64,000 bases of DNA. It comes from Athripsodes cinereus. Taxonomy: Eukaryota; Arthropoda; Insecta; Trichoptera; Leptoceridae. The position numbers were made by a program, and so were the translations under genes. The stretch covers positions 27,345,214 to 27,409,213 of the forward strand of contig OX388313.1 in the NCBI GenBank assembly GCA_947579605.1, read 5' to 3'. Below are positions 32,845 to 44,779 of this stretch, piece by piece. The notes below the pieces were generated by a model. The model did not search any database. It saw only the letters and a program-made list of their open reading frames with translations, and had not been told where the DNA came from. The stretch's first letter is position 1, and every line of letters starts with the position of its first letter.

Positions 32845-33292
32845 TCGCAATTTAGCGATGAACTCGCCCCCTGTGCACTGAATTGTATATAACTGATAAG
32901 ATTTATGATACTTTGTAATGATTGATATTGTAACCAACCATAGATTTTTATATATAATACCTAGATGGAGTACTCGTATGTATTTTCAGTGTAATAAAGT
33001 GAGGCACCATTTTTCGGCACTTTTGACAGATCGGTTGGCGAAAAGAAGTGTGGTAAATCGCTTAAAACGTCGACAAGAACTTCAAAAAATGTCCAAATAT
33101 GTTTTTATAAATGTAAAAATGATATATTTTAATAAAAATGCGAGAAATACTTCATAAAATGTAGGAAACACCACACGCTTTCGCCAACCGTTCTGTCAAA
33201 AAATCATAGATTTTTGCCTCACTTTTGTAAATGAGTCAGGGTTCTAGGTTTTGTATGGAATTCTGTGTAACCAACGTACAGTAAAGAAAATA
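32845..33292 (+). mobile_element. CR1-like LINE tail split by a MITE
   Basis: GATATCGCAATTTAGCGATG and AACTCGCCCCCTG open the tail. Its end, GTGTAACCAACGTACAGTAA followed by AGAAAA, comes only after 33265. The gap contains the inverted-end element at 32998-33223. Confidence 0.55.
32998..33223. mobile_element. 226-bp MITE with long inverted ends
   Basis: AGTGAGGCA ... TTTTGACAGATCGGTTGGCG on the left is mirrored by CGCCAACCGTTCTGTCAAAA ... TGCCTCACT on the right. The arms are about 55 bases with a few mismatches and a short gap. There is no coding capacity, and the TSD is unclear. Confidence 0.75.
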
Positions 33293-33299
33293 CTTAGAA

Positions 33300-33425
33300 G
33301 TGGACAAAATTTAGCTTTTTTTCTTTGAGTGTTACGTTGGGTTCCTTTGACATTGACGATCTGTTGTGAGAAACGTTCACTGTCCTGCATAGCATGAAAC
33401 AGCTCTCTTACACTTCTCATCTCCA
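33300..33425 (-). pseudogene. RTE-like LINE 3' fragment
   Basis: The minus frame reads RSVRELFHAMQDSERFSQQI, then VNVKGT. This aligns with ELFRTARDREAFSRVIANV-GGT in the copy ending at 28172. Confidence 0.65.
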
Positions 33426-33494
33426 TCCTCAAAGCCGAATTTTCTATACTCATGAAGACGTGGAGGATTTCCGGCTGAATAACTGAATCCATGA

Positions 33495-34768
33495 ATAACT
33501 GATGTACCTTCCATTAAGGGAGGCTTTTCCACCACTTACTCCTGTATGTTTCAAGAACATCAGTTCTCATGTCATTCAGTATCTGAAATACTGTAAACTA
33601 TTCACCTTTCATTGTGGTCAAACTATTAACTTTTACGGAGCTTATGGATCTCATCAAACAAAAATCTCTTTTTTGTTCGCTCTATGTTCAAGTGTTCAGA
33701 ATGTAAAAGATCGATAAAAATTCGAAAATAAATAGAAAATTTCCTAGCACGTTTTCAGTTCATGCCCCATTCCCCACTCCCCACTCCCCATTTTCGCGTG
33801 TTTCTAATAAAATCTAACAATTATTTTATTATTTTCTAAACCATTCCAAATTCAATGTCAAATGTTTTCATAATATTTACATATTTATTTACACAGTGAA
33901 CGGCTATATAATCCTTTAACATGAAAAAAAAACCAATAAAAACAACAGTAGTGAAAAATATATAACAAAAGTATCTACCCATACAAACACATTAGCAATG
34001 CGAACATAGCAAAATAATATTATCAAACAAATACCTAATAATATAACACAAATAATAATAATAAAAGGTATGATGGTACAAAGTACACAATAAAAAAATA
34101 CAAGGTATGTAGGTAGGCTATAACAATATTCGCAATCAAAATGCAACAAAACGCTGTAAAACTATTCTATGGAGTAAGTTATATATAATATGTTAATACG
34201 TGTTTTGAATATACAAAATACTACATGATTATTTTAATTTCGAAGCTTCAATGGAATCTTCTTGGTATTGACAAGGTAGAGATCTTTTATGAATTGAAGT
34301 TGTTTTCTACAAAATATTCTTTGAACAGCGTAGGCGTCTCAGAGAATTGATTGTTAATAGAGATTACATTTTTACTCTTATACGCAAATTGCTTAACGGA
34401 AAATCGTTTATTTAAATATTATTATTTACTTTAAATTCGCTTTCTTTTTTTCATTACTCTAGCAACAGTGAAAGTACGATAATAGAATATATGAAGAGCT
34501 TTACTCGCCACAAGAAACAAAATTGAACTTTCAAGCTACTTCTTAACCTCGAACATCAGAACCAAACCACCAAAAATTACAAAACCTTCAAATTTGCGAA
34601 AAAAACTCACAAAATATAACAATCATCTAAAATCATATCAATAGATATATCTAGATATTGTCATATAGTTAACGCTGAAAACATAAACAAAGCCATCAAA
34701 TCTTATTTTATGTTTGCCTCGACAGACTATGATCGCTTCGTTTCCATTTTTTTTTATATTTCATTCAA
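33495..34768. other. AT-rich DNA, no gene seen
   Basis: Includes a short C-rich direct repeat (CCCCATTCCCCACTCCCCAC near 33765). The frames at 33502 and 33916 are not recognised. Confidence 0.5.
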
Positions 34769-34772
34769 AAAT

Positions 34773-34882
34773 GTGGAGCACCCGGTAAAGAATTGGTCTC
34801 CCACTCTTCTCCGTAAGTTTTCGAGTGTCCTGTAAAAGGCAGGTGTTCGAAAAAATTGAGACATTTTACATCTTAAAAAAAA
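34773..34882 (+). repeat. Repeat family 1, 5' half
   Basis: GAGCACCCGGTAAAGAATTG, TCTCCCACTCTTCTCCGTAA, GAGTGTCCTGTAAAAGGCAG and TTACATCTTAAA. It is truncated before the 3' part. Confidence 0.8.
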
Positions 34883-34884
34883 AA

Positions 34885-35388
34885 GTAATCTTGATTATCA
34901 CATTGACATTTGAAACAAATTGGCTTGTAAAGTTTCACCATCATCATTGACCTATGTAAATTATATTATCTCCAGTGGTAATCATACAAGCTATTTTTCA
35001 GACGCCCACTCTTTCTCGTTATTATTTGGTAATGTGTAATTATTTACGCAATATTTTTAATAAATAAAATTATATCTACATACATAATCTTAAGGTTTAT
35101 TAAATTTTTATTAATGTTTTACTGACGTATTCTGTTATGATGATCTTATTTAAAAAAATGTGGATATCTTTAATCCAGCATTTTTTTCTTTTGATCTAGA
35201 TAAGCTTTAAACACGTTTTTGTTCAAGGATTTATCCAACTATGCCAATTTCCTTCATAGTCTTGCAAAATTTAAGATGTGTCTCTCAGTTCTTAATAGGT
35301 ATGTGCACGTGGATAAATTTTTCGTAATAAGATGTAGGTAGGAATATGTTTATATTTTTATTTTCATCCAATAAAAAAAACCATCAAT
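34885..35388. other. AT-rich DNA, nothing recognised
   Basis: No supported feature. Confidence 0.5.
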
Positions 35389-35389
35389 T

Positions 35390-35630
35390 GCAATGGCCTT
35401 GGTCACATATGAGAGGACGGTAGATGGATGCCAAGGATCCTGGAGTGGAGACCATGGAAGATCATGACAAGTTTAAAAAGACTATAAAGGAGATGGGTTG
35501 ATAACAATATTGTAAAATATGGTAAATAATTGGTTTCATGTTCTCGAGAAGCAAGGAAATGGAAAAGTTTTGAAAAAGCTTATGTTCAGGATGGAGAGGT
35601 TGGAGCTAGCAGTATACTCGTATAAGTAAT
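35390..35630 (+). pseudogene. RTE-like LINE C-terminus, diverged
   Basis: One frame reads RWVDNNIVKYGK, a stop, then REARKWKSFEKAYVQDGEVG and ASSILV, stop at about 35624. 'RWxDDI...' followed by 'A.....W..F..AYVQ' matches the other RTE ends in the window (for example EAYVQQ at 16082). There is at least one in-frame stop. Confidence 0.65.
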
Positions 35631-35867
35631 TACAACAAATTAGAATATAATAACAATTGTATGAAAATAAGTTATATCTCAATAGCAATAGGTACAAGTA
35701 GGTATAGAAATAATATAAATTGTTTCATGTCTTACCCAAGGAAGTAATCAAGGAGATAATTATACAATACATTTTCATTATTATGTGAATTCATTACTAC
35801 AGTAGTAAACGAGGGCTGCTATTTATGTTTCTTTATTTGGAAAAATTATACATATTTGAATCCACTC

Positions 35868-36186
35868 GAAACTACCAAATAAGGCTTAGAAAAGACAACA
35901 TCTCTTATTTGTTAGTGCCCTGGACGGGACTTGAACCGCACTTTGATTGTATCCACCATGAAACAATATGCTAGAACAGGTATGCTAGAACAATTCCAAC
36001 AATTCCTACATACGAAGCTGTTATTGTTGTTTTTAAGAGAGAATTTCAAAACTTTTGATATGACTCTTGTAGCTTAATTTGACAAAGCACAGCTCGAGAT
36101 AAGGATGGATTGCGTTTTCAAGTCCCATACAGGGTACTACCAAATAAGGTGATGTTGTTTTTTCTAAGCCTTATACGATAGTTTCA
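35868..36186. repeat. Inverted pair of tRNA-derived SINE copies
   Basis: The minus copy (35868-35955) reads GCGGTTCAAGTCCCGTCCAG (B box GGTTCAAGTCC), and the plus copy (36100-36186) reads GCGTTTTCAAGTCCCATACA. Both end in TCTAAGCCTTAT and GTAGTTTC/ATAGTTTC. This is a second SINE type, distinct from the one at 20882. Confidence 0.6.
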
Positions 36187-36189
36187 TGT

Positions 36190-37535
36190 GTAAAATTCTA
36201 TTATATTCATCCAGGCATTCACCTGAGATGGAATTTTCAAACCAAAATAGAATGAACAAATTTAATACCATCCGTATAAGAAAATGTTCTTGGAACAGAA
36301 TAGTCAAAGATAATAAATTTTATGACGAAAATGTCAAATGGACTCAAATGGCAATGATTGTTCCAAATACCGAAATTTAAAAAACGCCCATCTTACTTAA
36401 TGAAATATATATTGTTGAAGAAAGCAAATTAAAAGCACATTAAGGCGCACTTTACGTAAGTATCTACATACTTTTGTATTTCAATAAATTAAGGGTACTA
36501 CTACTGGATTTGGTCGGTATTATTTTGTTAGTAAATTTCTTGTAGGCGTTCTTGTACAAAGATATTGCGATATCAGGTAGAGTGTTTCCCGTATCAATAA
36601 TATTTTAGCCGGTTCACGTTATATGCAAATCCGCTATATACAAACACAAATTCAAATTCGTTTATTTTCCTCAAATAAGCATATACAATCAAATACAGTT
36701 TACAGCATTTATTACACTTTCGTCCTGCTTCAACCATGTAGAAGTGTCGTTTGTATACATAAATGTCGATACCACAATGGTATTGTGCACCAGCATTTCT
36801 GCTATGTTCGACACATTGCCATCGCCAACGGTGGATCGAAGTACAACCTTCACTTTAGCACCGGGCATTTTTCTTCATTCTATTCCCCTATCGTATCTTC
36901 CATCCCTTGCAAACAAAGTTCCCAGATATATCTAGTACCTACATTCTCACACACTTACTCTAAACATTACATAAATGCCATAAACGTATTAAGTCTATTA
37001 AGTTTCGAAAGTTTGCTTATTTTAATTTAAAAGTTCTTCGATAAATTATAATAACTTCAGCTTTCTGTATGTATTCGAGCTTAAAGCTAGTAATATAATA
37101 AATTCAATTTCAATGGAGGTTTATCGACGTCATTTCATTGTCTCTACGATTGTTTTGCCAAGACACGTAGTATTGTAACAATAATGCTTCGTAGTAGCCG
37201 CTACGACAAAAGACAGAAGATACGTAGAACCTAAACTTAATACAATGACGCAATACTATGTCCTTAAAGTTATTCATAAAGTTGATCTAATTAGACATTT
37301 CATAAATGACAATGTATTGTTTTTTCAATTGCGTAATACTACCCTCCGCACAAGCACTAAGTTGCTTATGGAGGGAGTATTTTAATTTGTTCAATATTGT
37401 TTTGTTGTTTATTATTGTGATATATATATGTAAATTATAGTTATTTTTAAAATAAAAAATAAATAAATTAATCATGATGATATCTTCCTTCAAAAGATAG
37501 GAATCTCTTTTTCGTAACATTATTAAATAATCCCT
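36190..37535. other. Unassigned DNA with a possible LINE tail
   Basis: AAATTCAAATTCGTTTATTT near 36645 looks like the reverse complement of a LINE tail. Frames at 36623-37030 overlap it in several phases with no known domain. A small A/G-poor hairpin lies near 37340 (CCCTCCGCACAAGCACTAAG / GCTTATGGAGGGAG). Confidence 0.3.
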
Positions 37536-37537
37536 TG

Positions 37538-37790
37538 GAGCACCCGGTAAAGAATTGGTCTCCCACTCTTCTGCGTAAGTTTTCGAGTGTCCTGTAAAAG
37601 GCAGGTGTTCGAAAAAATTAAGACATTTTACATCTTAAATTCAGCGATGAGGCTTGCCACCCATCCTGAATGTCTTGGTTTTATATTGGCACGAAGAGGA
37701 CAGTTTGCATGTTCCTTACATGCAGCTGATCTGCTGGTTACCCCACTTGTGGGATATGCCGTGATGGTATAGATAGATAGATAGATAATT
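37538..37790 (+). repeat. Repeat family 1, reference copy with TAGA tail
   Basis: Full-length: GGAGCACCCGGTAAAGAATT, CGAGTGTCCTGTAAAAGGCA, TTCAGCGATGAGGCTTGCCA, TGGCACGAAGAGGACAGTTT, CCCCACTTGTGGGATATGCC, GTGATGG and a (TAGA)n tail at 37768-37788. The simple tail marks the 3' end and shows the element moves by target-primed reverse transcription. A frame at 37587-37772 is a by-product. Confidence 0.85.
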
Positions 37791-37794
37791 AAAT

Positions 37795-38500
37795 AATCAA
37801 CATCAAAATATGTTCCTTCTATATCAGTTGGTATTTAATAGTTTTGAAATCCAATAACCCTTGAAATTAGAAACGTACGTAACAATTTTGCTCTTCTTTT
37901 CTAACAAAATTATTACTTTGTAACGTATTCCTGCTAGTAATATACCAAAACAAATATTATGAAAATACCAGATTGATAATTCATGTAACTAGAATAATTA
38001 TACAAGCTATTTATTTGTAGTTAATGATATAATTTGTCCATTTGAGTCCAAGTGAATATCTAACATTCATTGTATTTGTTTTTATGATTGACAGTACTAT
38101 GGAGACATGTTTGTAAAAAATTAATTTTGTTTGACTGATTCTTTTTATTCATTTGTTAAAAGGTTTTATTTTTAGTTTCCTAATTTCAATGATTCTATTG
38201 TTATTTATCATATCGGTATTTCTGCCACAACACAGCCCTATGGCTAGTGTGGTAAAAAAAAATATTGATTGTGTTAAATGTTACTAAGCATGTTTTTATA
38301 AAAGTGTAAACTGGATATTATTAAATGAATTAATATTATAATAAACACTTGTAATATATATTGTAATATTCTTTTCCCTTTAAGTCTAGTTTTTTCTATT
38401 CTATCTTCTTCCTGTGTGATACGTCATTAAAGAGTTGAATATTTCTTAACATTACATGCTTTCCGGATGCTTAATATAAAATGAGCAATATATACCTACA
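37795..38500. other. AT-rich DNA, nothing recognised
   Basis: No supported feature. Confidence 0.5.
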
Positions 38501-38506
38501 CGACTT

Positions 38507-38552
38507 CCACTACCATCCTCAAACATGAGGAGAAGAAGAAAGAGAGAGAGAG
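38507..38552 (+). repeat. LINE tail fragment
   Basis: CCACTACCATCCTCAAACAT, then GAGGAGAAGAAGAAAGAGAG. Same block as 5463-5520. Confidence 0.4.
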
Positions 38553-38806
38553 TGTATGGAGCCATTTATCTTTTTTGGAATCTGAAGCATTCGTCTCCAA
38601 CACTAAATCTAAAATGATTCAATCCTTGTTTTCTATTTTGCACGCAACCTGCTACATTTCGGTATCATACAGAAAAATGGATAACAGCAAAGATCGCGCG
38701 ATTTTTTTTACTTATTCCTTTTTAAAATAATAACATCCCGAGATGTCATGACGTTTCGTATCTGTACAGAGCTTCAGGGTGATTCAATATTAGGGTTGTT
38801 TTTATT

Positions 38807-39121
38807 TCATTCCGCTCTACCTCCCTCTCCTCCACTGGGAATTTCGTTGAGAATTCTCGAGACAACGTGATTGAATTCCCCATTCAACAACAAACAAATG
38901 TGACCCTTGTTAAAATAATATCTATCTCTATAATTGACACAGAATTGTTTAAGTTTGTTCACATGTATGTATCTGTGTTTCGAAGATTTTCGTACCGGGT
39001 AGGCATTAATAGGTATAAGTGAACTATCTTTTATATATAAAGTCTCTATATCGCTCGCAATCGCTGAATTATTTTGAGAAAACCTAGGATTAATTCGTTT
39101 TTTATTCCTGCGATATTGCAT
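38807..39121 (-). pseudogene. Unidentified 104-codon frame, possible Gypsy integrase end
   Basis: The frame contains AYPVRKSSKHRYIHVNKLKQ. The H-V-N-x-L-K string resembles the VHVNRLKP motif at the C-terminus of Ty3/Gypsy integrases, but no other integrase motif is visible. It could equally be a chance frame. No LTR or host splice signals were found beside it. Confidence 0.2.
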
Positions 39122-39239
39122 TACCTCCAGCTAGTGTTTCATTTAATGGCAATATACCCGCAATCGAGTCAGTTATAACCTTCAGCTAGTGTATCATATC
39201 GTAAAACGTGAGCGAGTATTGGTCGATTGCTGAGCAATG

Positions 39240-39800
39240 AGAGACATATATATAATGAGTTACAATCCACTGGATTGGTCTGCAACGAGTTTTGACTTTC
39301 TTCTCCATTCCTCCCTATTCTCAGCCAGTCTTTTCAGCTCTACGTATGAGCCACAATTCATGTCCCTCTTCAGTTGGTCCATATACGCATCTCTTGGTCG
39401 GCCTCTGCCATTTGTCCCCTCGGTCTTACCCTCCGCAATGGCGATGAGTAGTCCTGGGTGCCTGATGTTGTGGCCAATCCAGTTAGCTCGTTGTTGGCTG
39501 ATTCTCTTAAGAAGTTGCCTTTTTTCGCCTACCCTGGTTAATACTTCTTCCTCATAATTCACTCGATTGCGGGTGCATTGCCGTAAAATGAAATAAGAAG
39601 AATACTTCTTCGTTTTCGATGTGTTCCGACCAATGGATCTTCAGCATGCGTCTGTAGCACCATATTTCAAAGGCCGCCAACCGTCCGCTTTCCCTCTTGC
39701 TGATGGTCCACGTCTCGTAACCATAAAGCAGAATGCTCCATACAAAGGCTTTAGTAAGGTTCTTCCTTACGCTTAAATCAACGTTTGGGGATTCCAATAT
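39240..39800 (-). pseudogene. RTE-like LINE C-terminal domain, split by a 50-bp insert
   Basis: Two minus frames, 39797-39552 and 39562-39260, are parts of one ORF: TKAFVWSILLYGYETWTISK, RLAAFEIWCYRRMLKIHWSE, HIENEEV / LTRVGEKRQLLKRISQQR, GKTEGTNGRGRPRDAYMDQL and KLVADQSSGL, stop at about 39260. YGxETWT, RRMLKIxWxE and the GKTEG-GRGRPR block are RTE hallmarks. The break is a 50-bp insertion at 39551-39600. The 3' tail is TATATAT near 39247. It is the same subfamily as the fragment at 1-105. Confidence 0.85.
39551..39611 (+). mobile_element. 50-bp insert in RTE ORF with 11-bp TSD
   Basis: AATACTTCTTC stands at 39540-39550 and again at 39601-39611. The 50 bases between contain CACTCGATTGCGGGTGCATT and GCCGTAAAATGAAATAAGAA. 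Related blocks occur at about 39140-39172 (minus) and 46375-46405. It looks like the 5'-truncated tip of an unnamed retroelement. Confidence 0.7.
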
Positions 39801-39950
39801 CTTAGATTTTTTCGAGATAAAAACATTAGCCTCACAAGAAAGAATATGATAACGCGATGTTGTTTGAAGGTGTCAAAGACGTCGCATCGAAGTGACTAAT
39901 GCAATTTACCTCATACATAGTGCGCAACTTAGTAAGGTAAAGACATAACG

Positions 39951-40747
39951 CGTTCACATTTGTTCACTTTCAGTGATCACTCTGGATGATTCTCCAAGAT
40001 AAAAAGGTGTGAACAGGCGTTTCATCAATAGTGATCACTAGCGATGACGGAGGAAAGAGATTACCACTCGTCATAATTTTGATGAAAGGTCCTTTCACTG
40101 AAACGACCATAAACAAGTTTTATTTATTTCAATTTTACAGGATACATACAGTTGTTACAAAAAATAAAATGGTCTTCAACATATTTAGCAATAAGCAAAC
40201 CAGTGAAAATCCCCATATTACCCTTATGTGCTCTACAAAACATACATAACCAAACACAGCAGCACCAATAAGCAATGAATAAGCAATAGGTAAAATCAAC
40301 AAACAACAATTACAATAGAATAGAGTAAATTATGTTAACAAAATTAATAGATAACAATAAAACAATAAGCAATAAAAACAATACAATGAGTCATGAAAAA
40401 TAAAATTAATAACATCATATAAAATCTATCAAAATTTAACATTATTTAAATTTTATCTTATTATTTGTTTTATTCTCTATGAATTTGTATTGAATGTCAG
40501 AATCGCGTACTAAATTATTATGCAGTCGAGAGCTATATTAATTTATTTTAAGTGTTATTTTTCATTTTTGATTTTGATTAATTATTTTTGTACGAAAATA
40601 CGTCAAACTCTATACAACATGACTGAGAGTGTTGACATGGCAGTGAAAGCGTAGGATGAACAAGTGTGAACAGACGTGTTCACTTTCGATGAACAGGTTT
40701 GACCCTGACATTTTGGATGATCATCCAAAGTGAAGCAATGTGAATGC
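39951..40747. mobile_element. Probable ~0.8 kb inverted-end DNA element
   Basis: CGTTCACATTTGTTCACTTT at the left end and AAAGTGAAGCAATGTGAATG at the right end are inverse over about 20 bases with 3 mismatches. Subterminal blocks (GGATGATTCTCC / GGATGATCATCC) are also shared. The centre (about 40115-40600) is AT-rich and begins with a TTTTATTTATTTCAATTTTA block that looks like a LINE tail on the minus strand. Confidence 0.45.
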
Positions 40748-40749
40748 TA

Positions 40750-42860
40750 CTTAAGCTATGCACCAAGACTATTCGATAGACGAATTTATGTAAGGTTTTC
40801 GATAGCTAGTATGAAATGTTTACAAAAAGTTTTCATGACGTAGATACAGTTTAGATTATAATTATTGTTATAATATTAAACGTAATCTTTTGTTGATCTT
40901 AGTAATTCATTCATTCGTATAAATAATAATGAATCTATGACGGAATATGAAATTGTATACAGGCTGAGATCGATTTAAGTAAAATTTACGTCATTTTATG
41001 TTACGTTCAAATGACGTTAACATTAAATTTATTAAAAATCTTTGTCAGTATTAATGGCTATTAATATTTGCGAAGTCTGCAAGATTATCACGTCCTTTCC
41101 ATTGAATTCAACATCACCTAATACTTTCTTCAAACGAAGTACTGATGAGTGATGAGAAGGCACTAGTGTGTGCACTAACATAAATGATGCAACGAAAAAA
41201 AAGAATAGAATAGGATGAAGAGATTATTCTCATTCTTAGAGACATCTTCATTAAGCAGTGTACAAAAAAATCTTAAAAAATTCAAGGTTTAAATGTACAT
41301 GTACCTTTGTATTTCCTGTGAATAAACAAAACTACAGGATTTTGTAAAGCTTTGCAAAAAATCCGGATGCATATCCAAAGAACAAAAAGCTCGACAAAAT
41401 CTTAATAGAATTTAACTAATTCAATGTTTTTCTAACACAACGCTTTATCAAAACAGTAAATATCTACCTATCTAACTAAATAAGCCCATTGTTAAAAGTT
41501 TTATTTCTTAAGACACTTCCCAGTATTCTGTATCAAGTTCCTTTTCATATAATTATATCACGAGTATTTCACTGAAAACAAACTTCTCACTTCCAAACAA
41601 AACAAGAGAAACAATTAATTTATTCTGAAACTTTAATTTGTTTTCAGTATCAATCAAGCAAGACCATAAATAATAATCAGAATGGGGATGAATTCAGTTC
41701 ACTAGGGTGAATTAAACGGAGATTTCAGATTTGTAACGAGTCGCCAACGGGGCGTTGTGTTTGGATTAATCAACGTCATAGGGCTTTGTGAAATTTATGA
41801 AAAACATAAATTGATAACTAACACGAAAATCCGTTCGCGTATTCCATTCACACTGTATCTACGAGTAATTTGTTCAAATCAAACAAGGTAAATTGTAGAT
41901 TTTGAAAGTAATTTTAAAATACTCAATCATCAAATTGTGACAATAACTATATTATCTGATAAAAATGGAATATTAGGCATTTCAGAGTTTGAAAAATCTA
42001 AATTCTACTTCAAATGCGTTAGTTAACGATTGTTTCAGGATATAACGAATGCCTGGAAAAAGTTCAAACATATAAATAGAGCACACACAATAGAACACAC
42101 AAGAGGTGATTTGAAAATGTTAAAGTAAATGTTGGTTTTAAAAGCGTTAAACTTTTAGTGATAGATTATGTTGAAAATGTTACAAAATGTCAATAAACCA
42201 AGAGAGCAATGTGTCAATATAGTAATATGTAGTAGTATGCATGAACACATAATTACTAACAAAACAAAATATATATTTCGAGAAGGTGACTTTCGAACCG
42301 GCACACATTTATATTGAGAATACAGAGTATTGACAAGAAAAAACATAGATCATTTTATTGCAAATGGATGCTATGCCATAGAGATTAAAGTGGAAGTTTA
42401 TATATATTTGTTTGTTTATAGGATTAATACACAAGATATGGAATTCCACAATTGAACCAAATATTTCGTTCTATTGATTATGGAAATTTATAATATTATC
42501 TTAAGATAGAGAAAATGGCTCTAGAAAAAAACTTTAAAACGAAATTTTCATTAATATGATTTTGAAGATTCATGTCTCTAAAGATAATATTTTACTATAA
42601 ATCTATTTTCAGGAATAATAAATATTGTCTTAGCATTTGAAATAGTTGAATGAATGTTATTTCAACTCCACAATAAATTATAACGGTCAAATTAAATATT
42701 AAAATCTTACAATTATTATTATTGCTGGCTGGAGTTTTTCCAGTGAAATGATTTTGTTCATTATTAAATAATTCAACGTTAATTTTAATTCAACATTAGT
42801 TTATATTCATAAAAGATGGAATTAATTTTTATCAAGGCTGTAGTTCTGATGCGACTGCTT
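40750..42860. other. 2.1 kb AT-rich DNA, no gene seen
   Basis: No frame or repeat was recognised. Confidence 0.5.
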
Positions 42861-42864
42861 TTTT

Positions 42865-42940
42865 GACCCAGCCCAAATTGGGTGAAGACACCTAAATCAC
42901 CGCCCACACGAAAAGTAAAGTAAAGTAAGTAAAGATGGAA
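42865..42940 (+). mobile_element. LINE 3' tail
   Basis: GACCCAGCCCAAATTGGGTG, CACACGAAAAGTAAAGTAAA, GTAAGTAAAG. It has the same AAAGTAAAG-type tail as 13873-14074. Confidence 0.55.
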
Positions 42941-42944
42941 TTAT

Positions 42945-44695
42945 TTTTTTAATTTTTATTCCACCCTCAATATTTATTTCGGGTGTAAATTCAAACATTT
43001 TCAATATTTTATTATATTCTTTTTGCTAAGCCATGTTTTGAAATTGTCCAATGTTAGTTTGCCAATAAGATTATTTTTGTAACAATAACTAACACAACGC
43101 TTTTAAAAGCCTTAAAAGCTCTCAAGAAGTTCTAACGATAGCGGAAAATTATTAATATAACACATTTATATAAAAAAAAAACACTGACTGGCTTGTAGGA
43201 AATATCATGATAGTATAAATAAAATTACGGATTTCAAGAAAATATTAATATTGGTTGTTTTAATTTGGTTTGGATTTTTTTTATTTATTTTTTATTTTAC
43301 AATTTACGCAAACAAACAGTTATTACGATACATAGGTAATACAAATAATAAAAAAGTTGGCACATTGTTAGAACATGTGAGCACACCTTTACAATCAAGT
43401 CCATAGAATTTTGTTTATGGTAATCATTATCTATAAAAACCATTGTAACTTGCATTTCTGTCTCTGTAATCTCTGTCACTTCAGTTGCATCTGTGAAATA
43501 TACTTGCTTTCTTCGACTCTGCGTGTTTTAATTAAAAAACCCGGATCACATCTCCCATCAAAACACACATAAACCAGCAAAAATTGCTAACATATTACAA
43601 AATAAATCTTACCAAGTAAAACACATACATACTACAGTGAAGGAAAAAAAAATACATGAGAATTTTAATGATACAATGCCGAGTCCGAAAACCCGCCAAT
43701 CATGCGCATACATTATAAAGATAAAACCTACATTAAGGGAAGGATTAGGGACAGAAACGGTTAGGAGAAAGGAAGACATCAATAGAGCGGAGGACCCCTG
43801 CCTATGCCCGCCGAGACCCAGAATCTGTCAGAGATCTTGCAATCATCCTTTTAAAACTAGAAATGGACTCATGAAAAATATTAATGTCTACAAAAAAAGC
43901 ATTGTAATTGTCACATGACCGATGAACGAATGAACTTTGGAGATAATATTAGTGCTGCACCTAGGCTGTTTGAATGTAAGCGTCGTCCTGGTAAATCTTT
44001 TGTCAACATGTTTTTAGCAAGTTCTGAATGATTGAAGGCTGGTTATTTCAAATGCAGGTACTAAGTATCAAAAATGAGTTTTTTCTCCCAATAGGTGTTA
44101 AACATAAAGGCCAACAAACGAACAAAGGTGCAATGTGATTGAACAACAGTGTACTTCAAACTTCGTCCAATAGATATCACTTTTGCTATACATTGCTCTG
44201 CTGTTCCTCTTATTTCCTTTCACTTTTTCTTAATTATTTTATGCTCCAAGCACTTCGCACTTTTGTAATAGTGAAAAAAAACAAGTGGAAAAATGGTTAA
44301 AAAAAACTCGATAAACAACATTTATGTAAAAACAGAAAGATAGACAATTCCTACTTTTATTCTTTGAATAAAAGTGCGTATGGATTGTAATAAAATCGAA
44401 TCAAATAAAAATTGTTTTGCTAAAGAGTTCAGTAAACAATACTAACAACATAATACCTAACATAAGTAATAATATGGGTTTTGGATAATGTTTCGTTAGA
44501 TCCTATCTACTTAGCGTATTCATTCGAGAGTAATAATATCTTTGTGTTTGGAAGGAAATTATACTATGTCGATTTTTGGTCTGATTGACAAAATATGACC
44601 AATGTATTCTCTCAATTCTATGTGCTTTCTGATGACATATTCTTATATTGAGCAGATTTTCAACAGCCTCGAACACCAGCATAAATATGGTGACC
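42945..44695. other. AT-rich DNA, possible LINE tail near 43270
   Basis: TTTTTTTTATTTATTTTTTA at 43275 may be a minus-strand tail. The frame at 43637-43918 is not recognised. Confidence 0.4.
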
Positions 44696-44779
44696 AATAG
44701 TTGACATGTGTGCTTAATTATGTCGAACATAGTGTTTTGAAATTATTGGAATTGGTAAGATTGTCGAATCATCATTATC

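Noticed and set aside
36623..37030. 135-codon frame as a host gene
   Set aside because: Multiple frames overlap, composition is low-complexity, no domain or splice signal, and a LINE-like tail lies at its 5' end.
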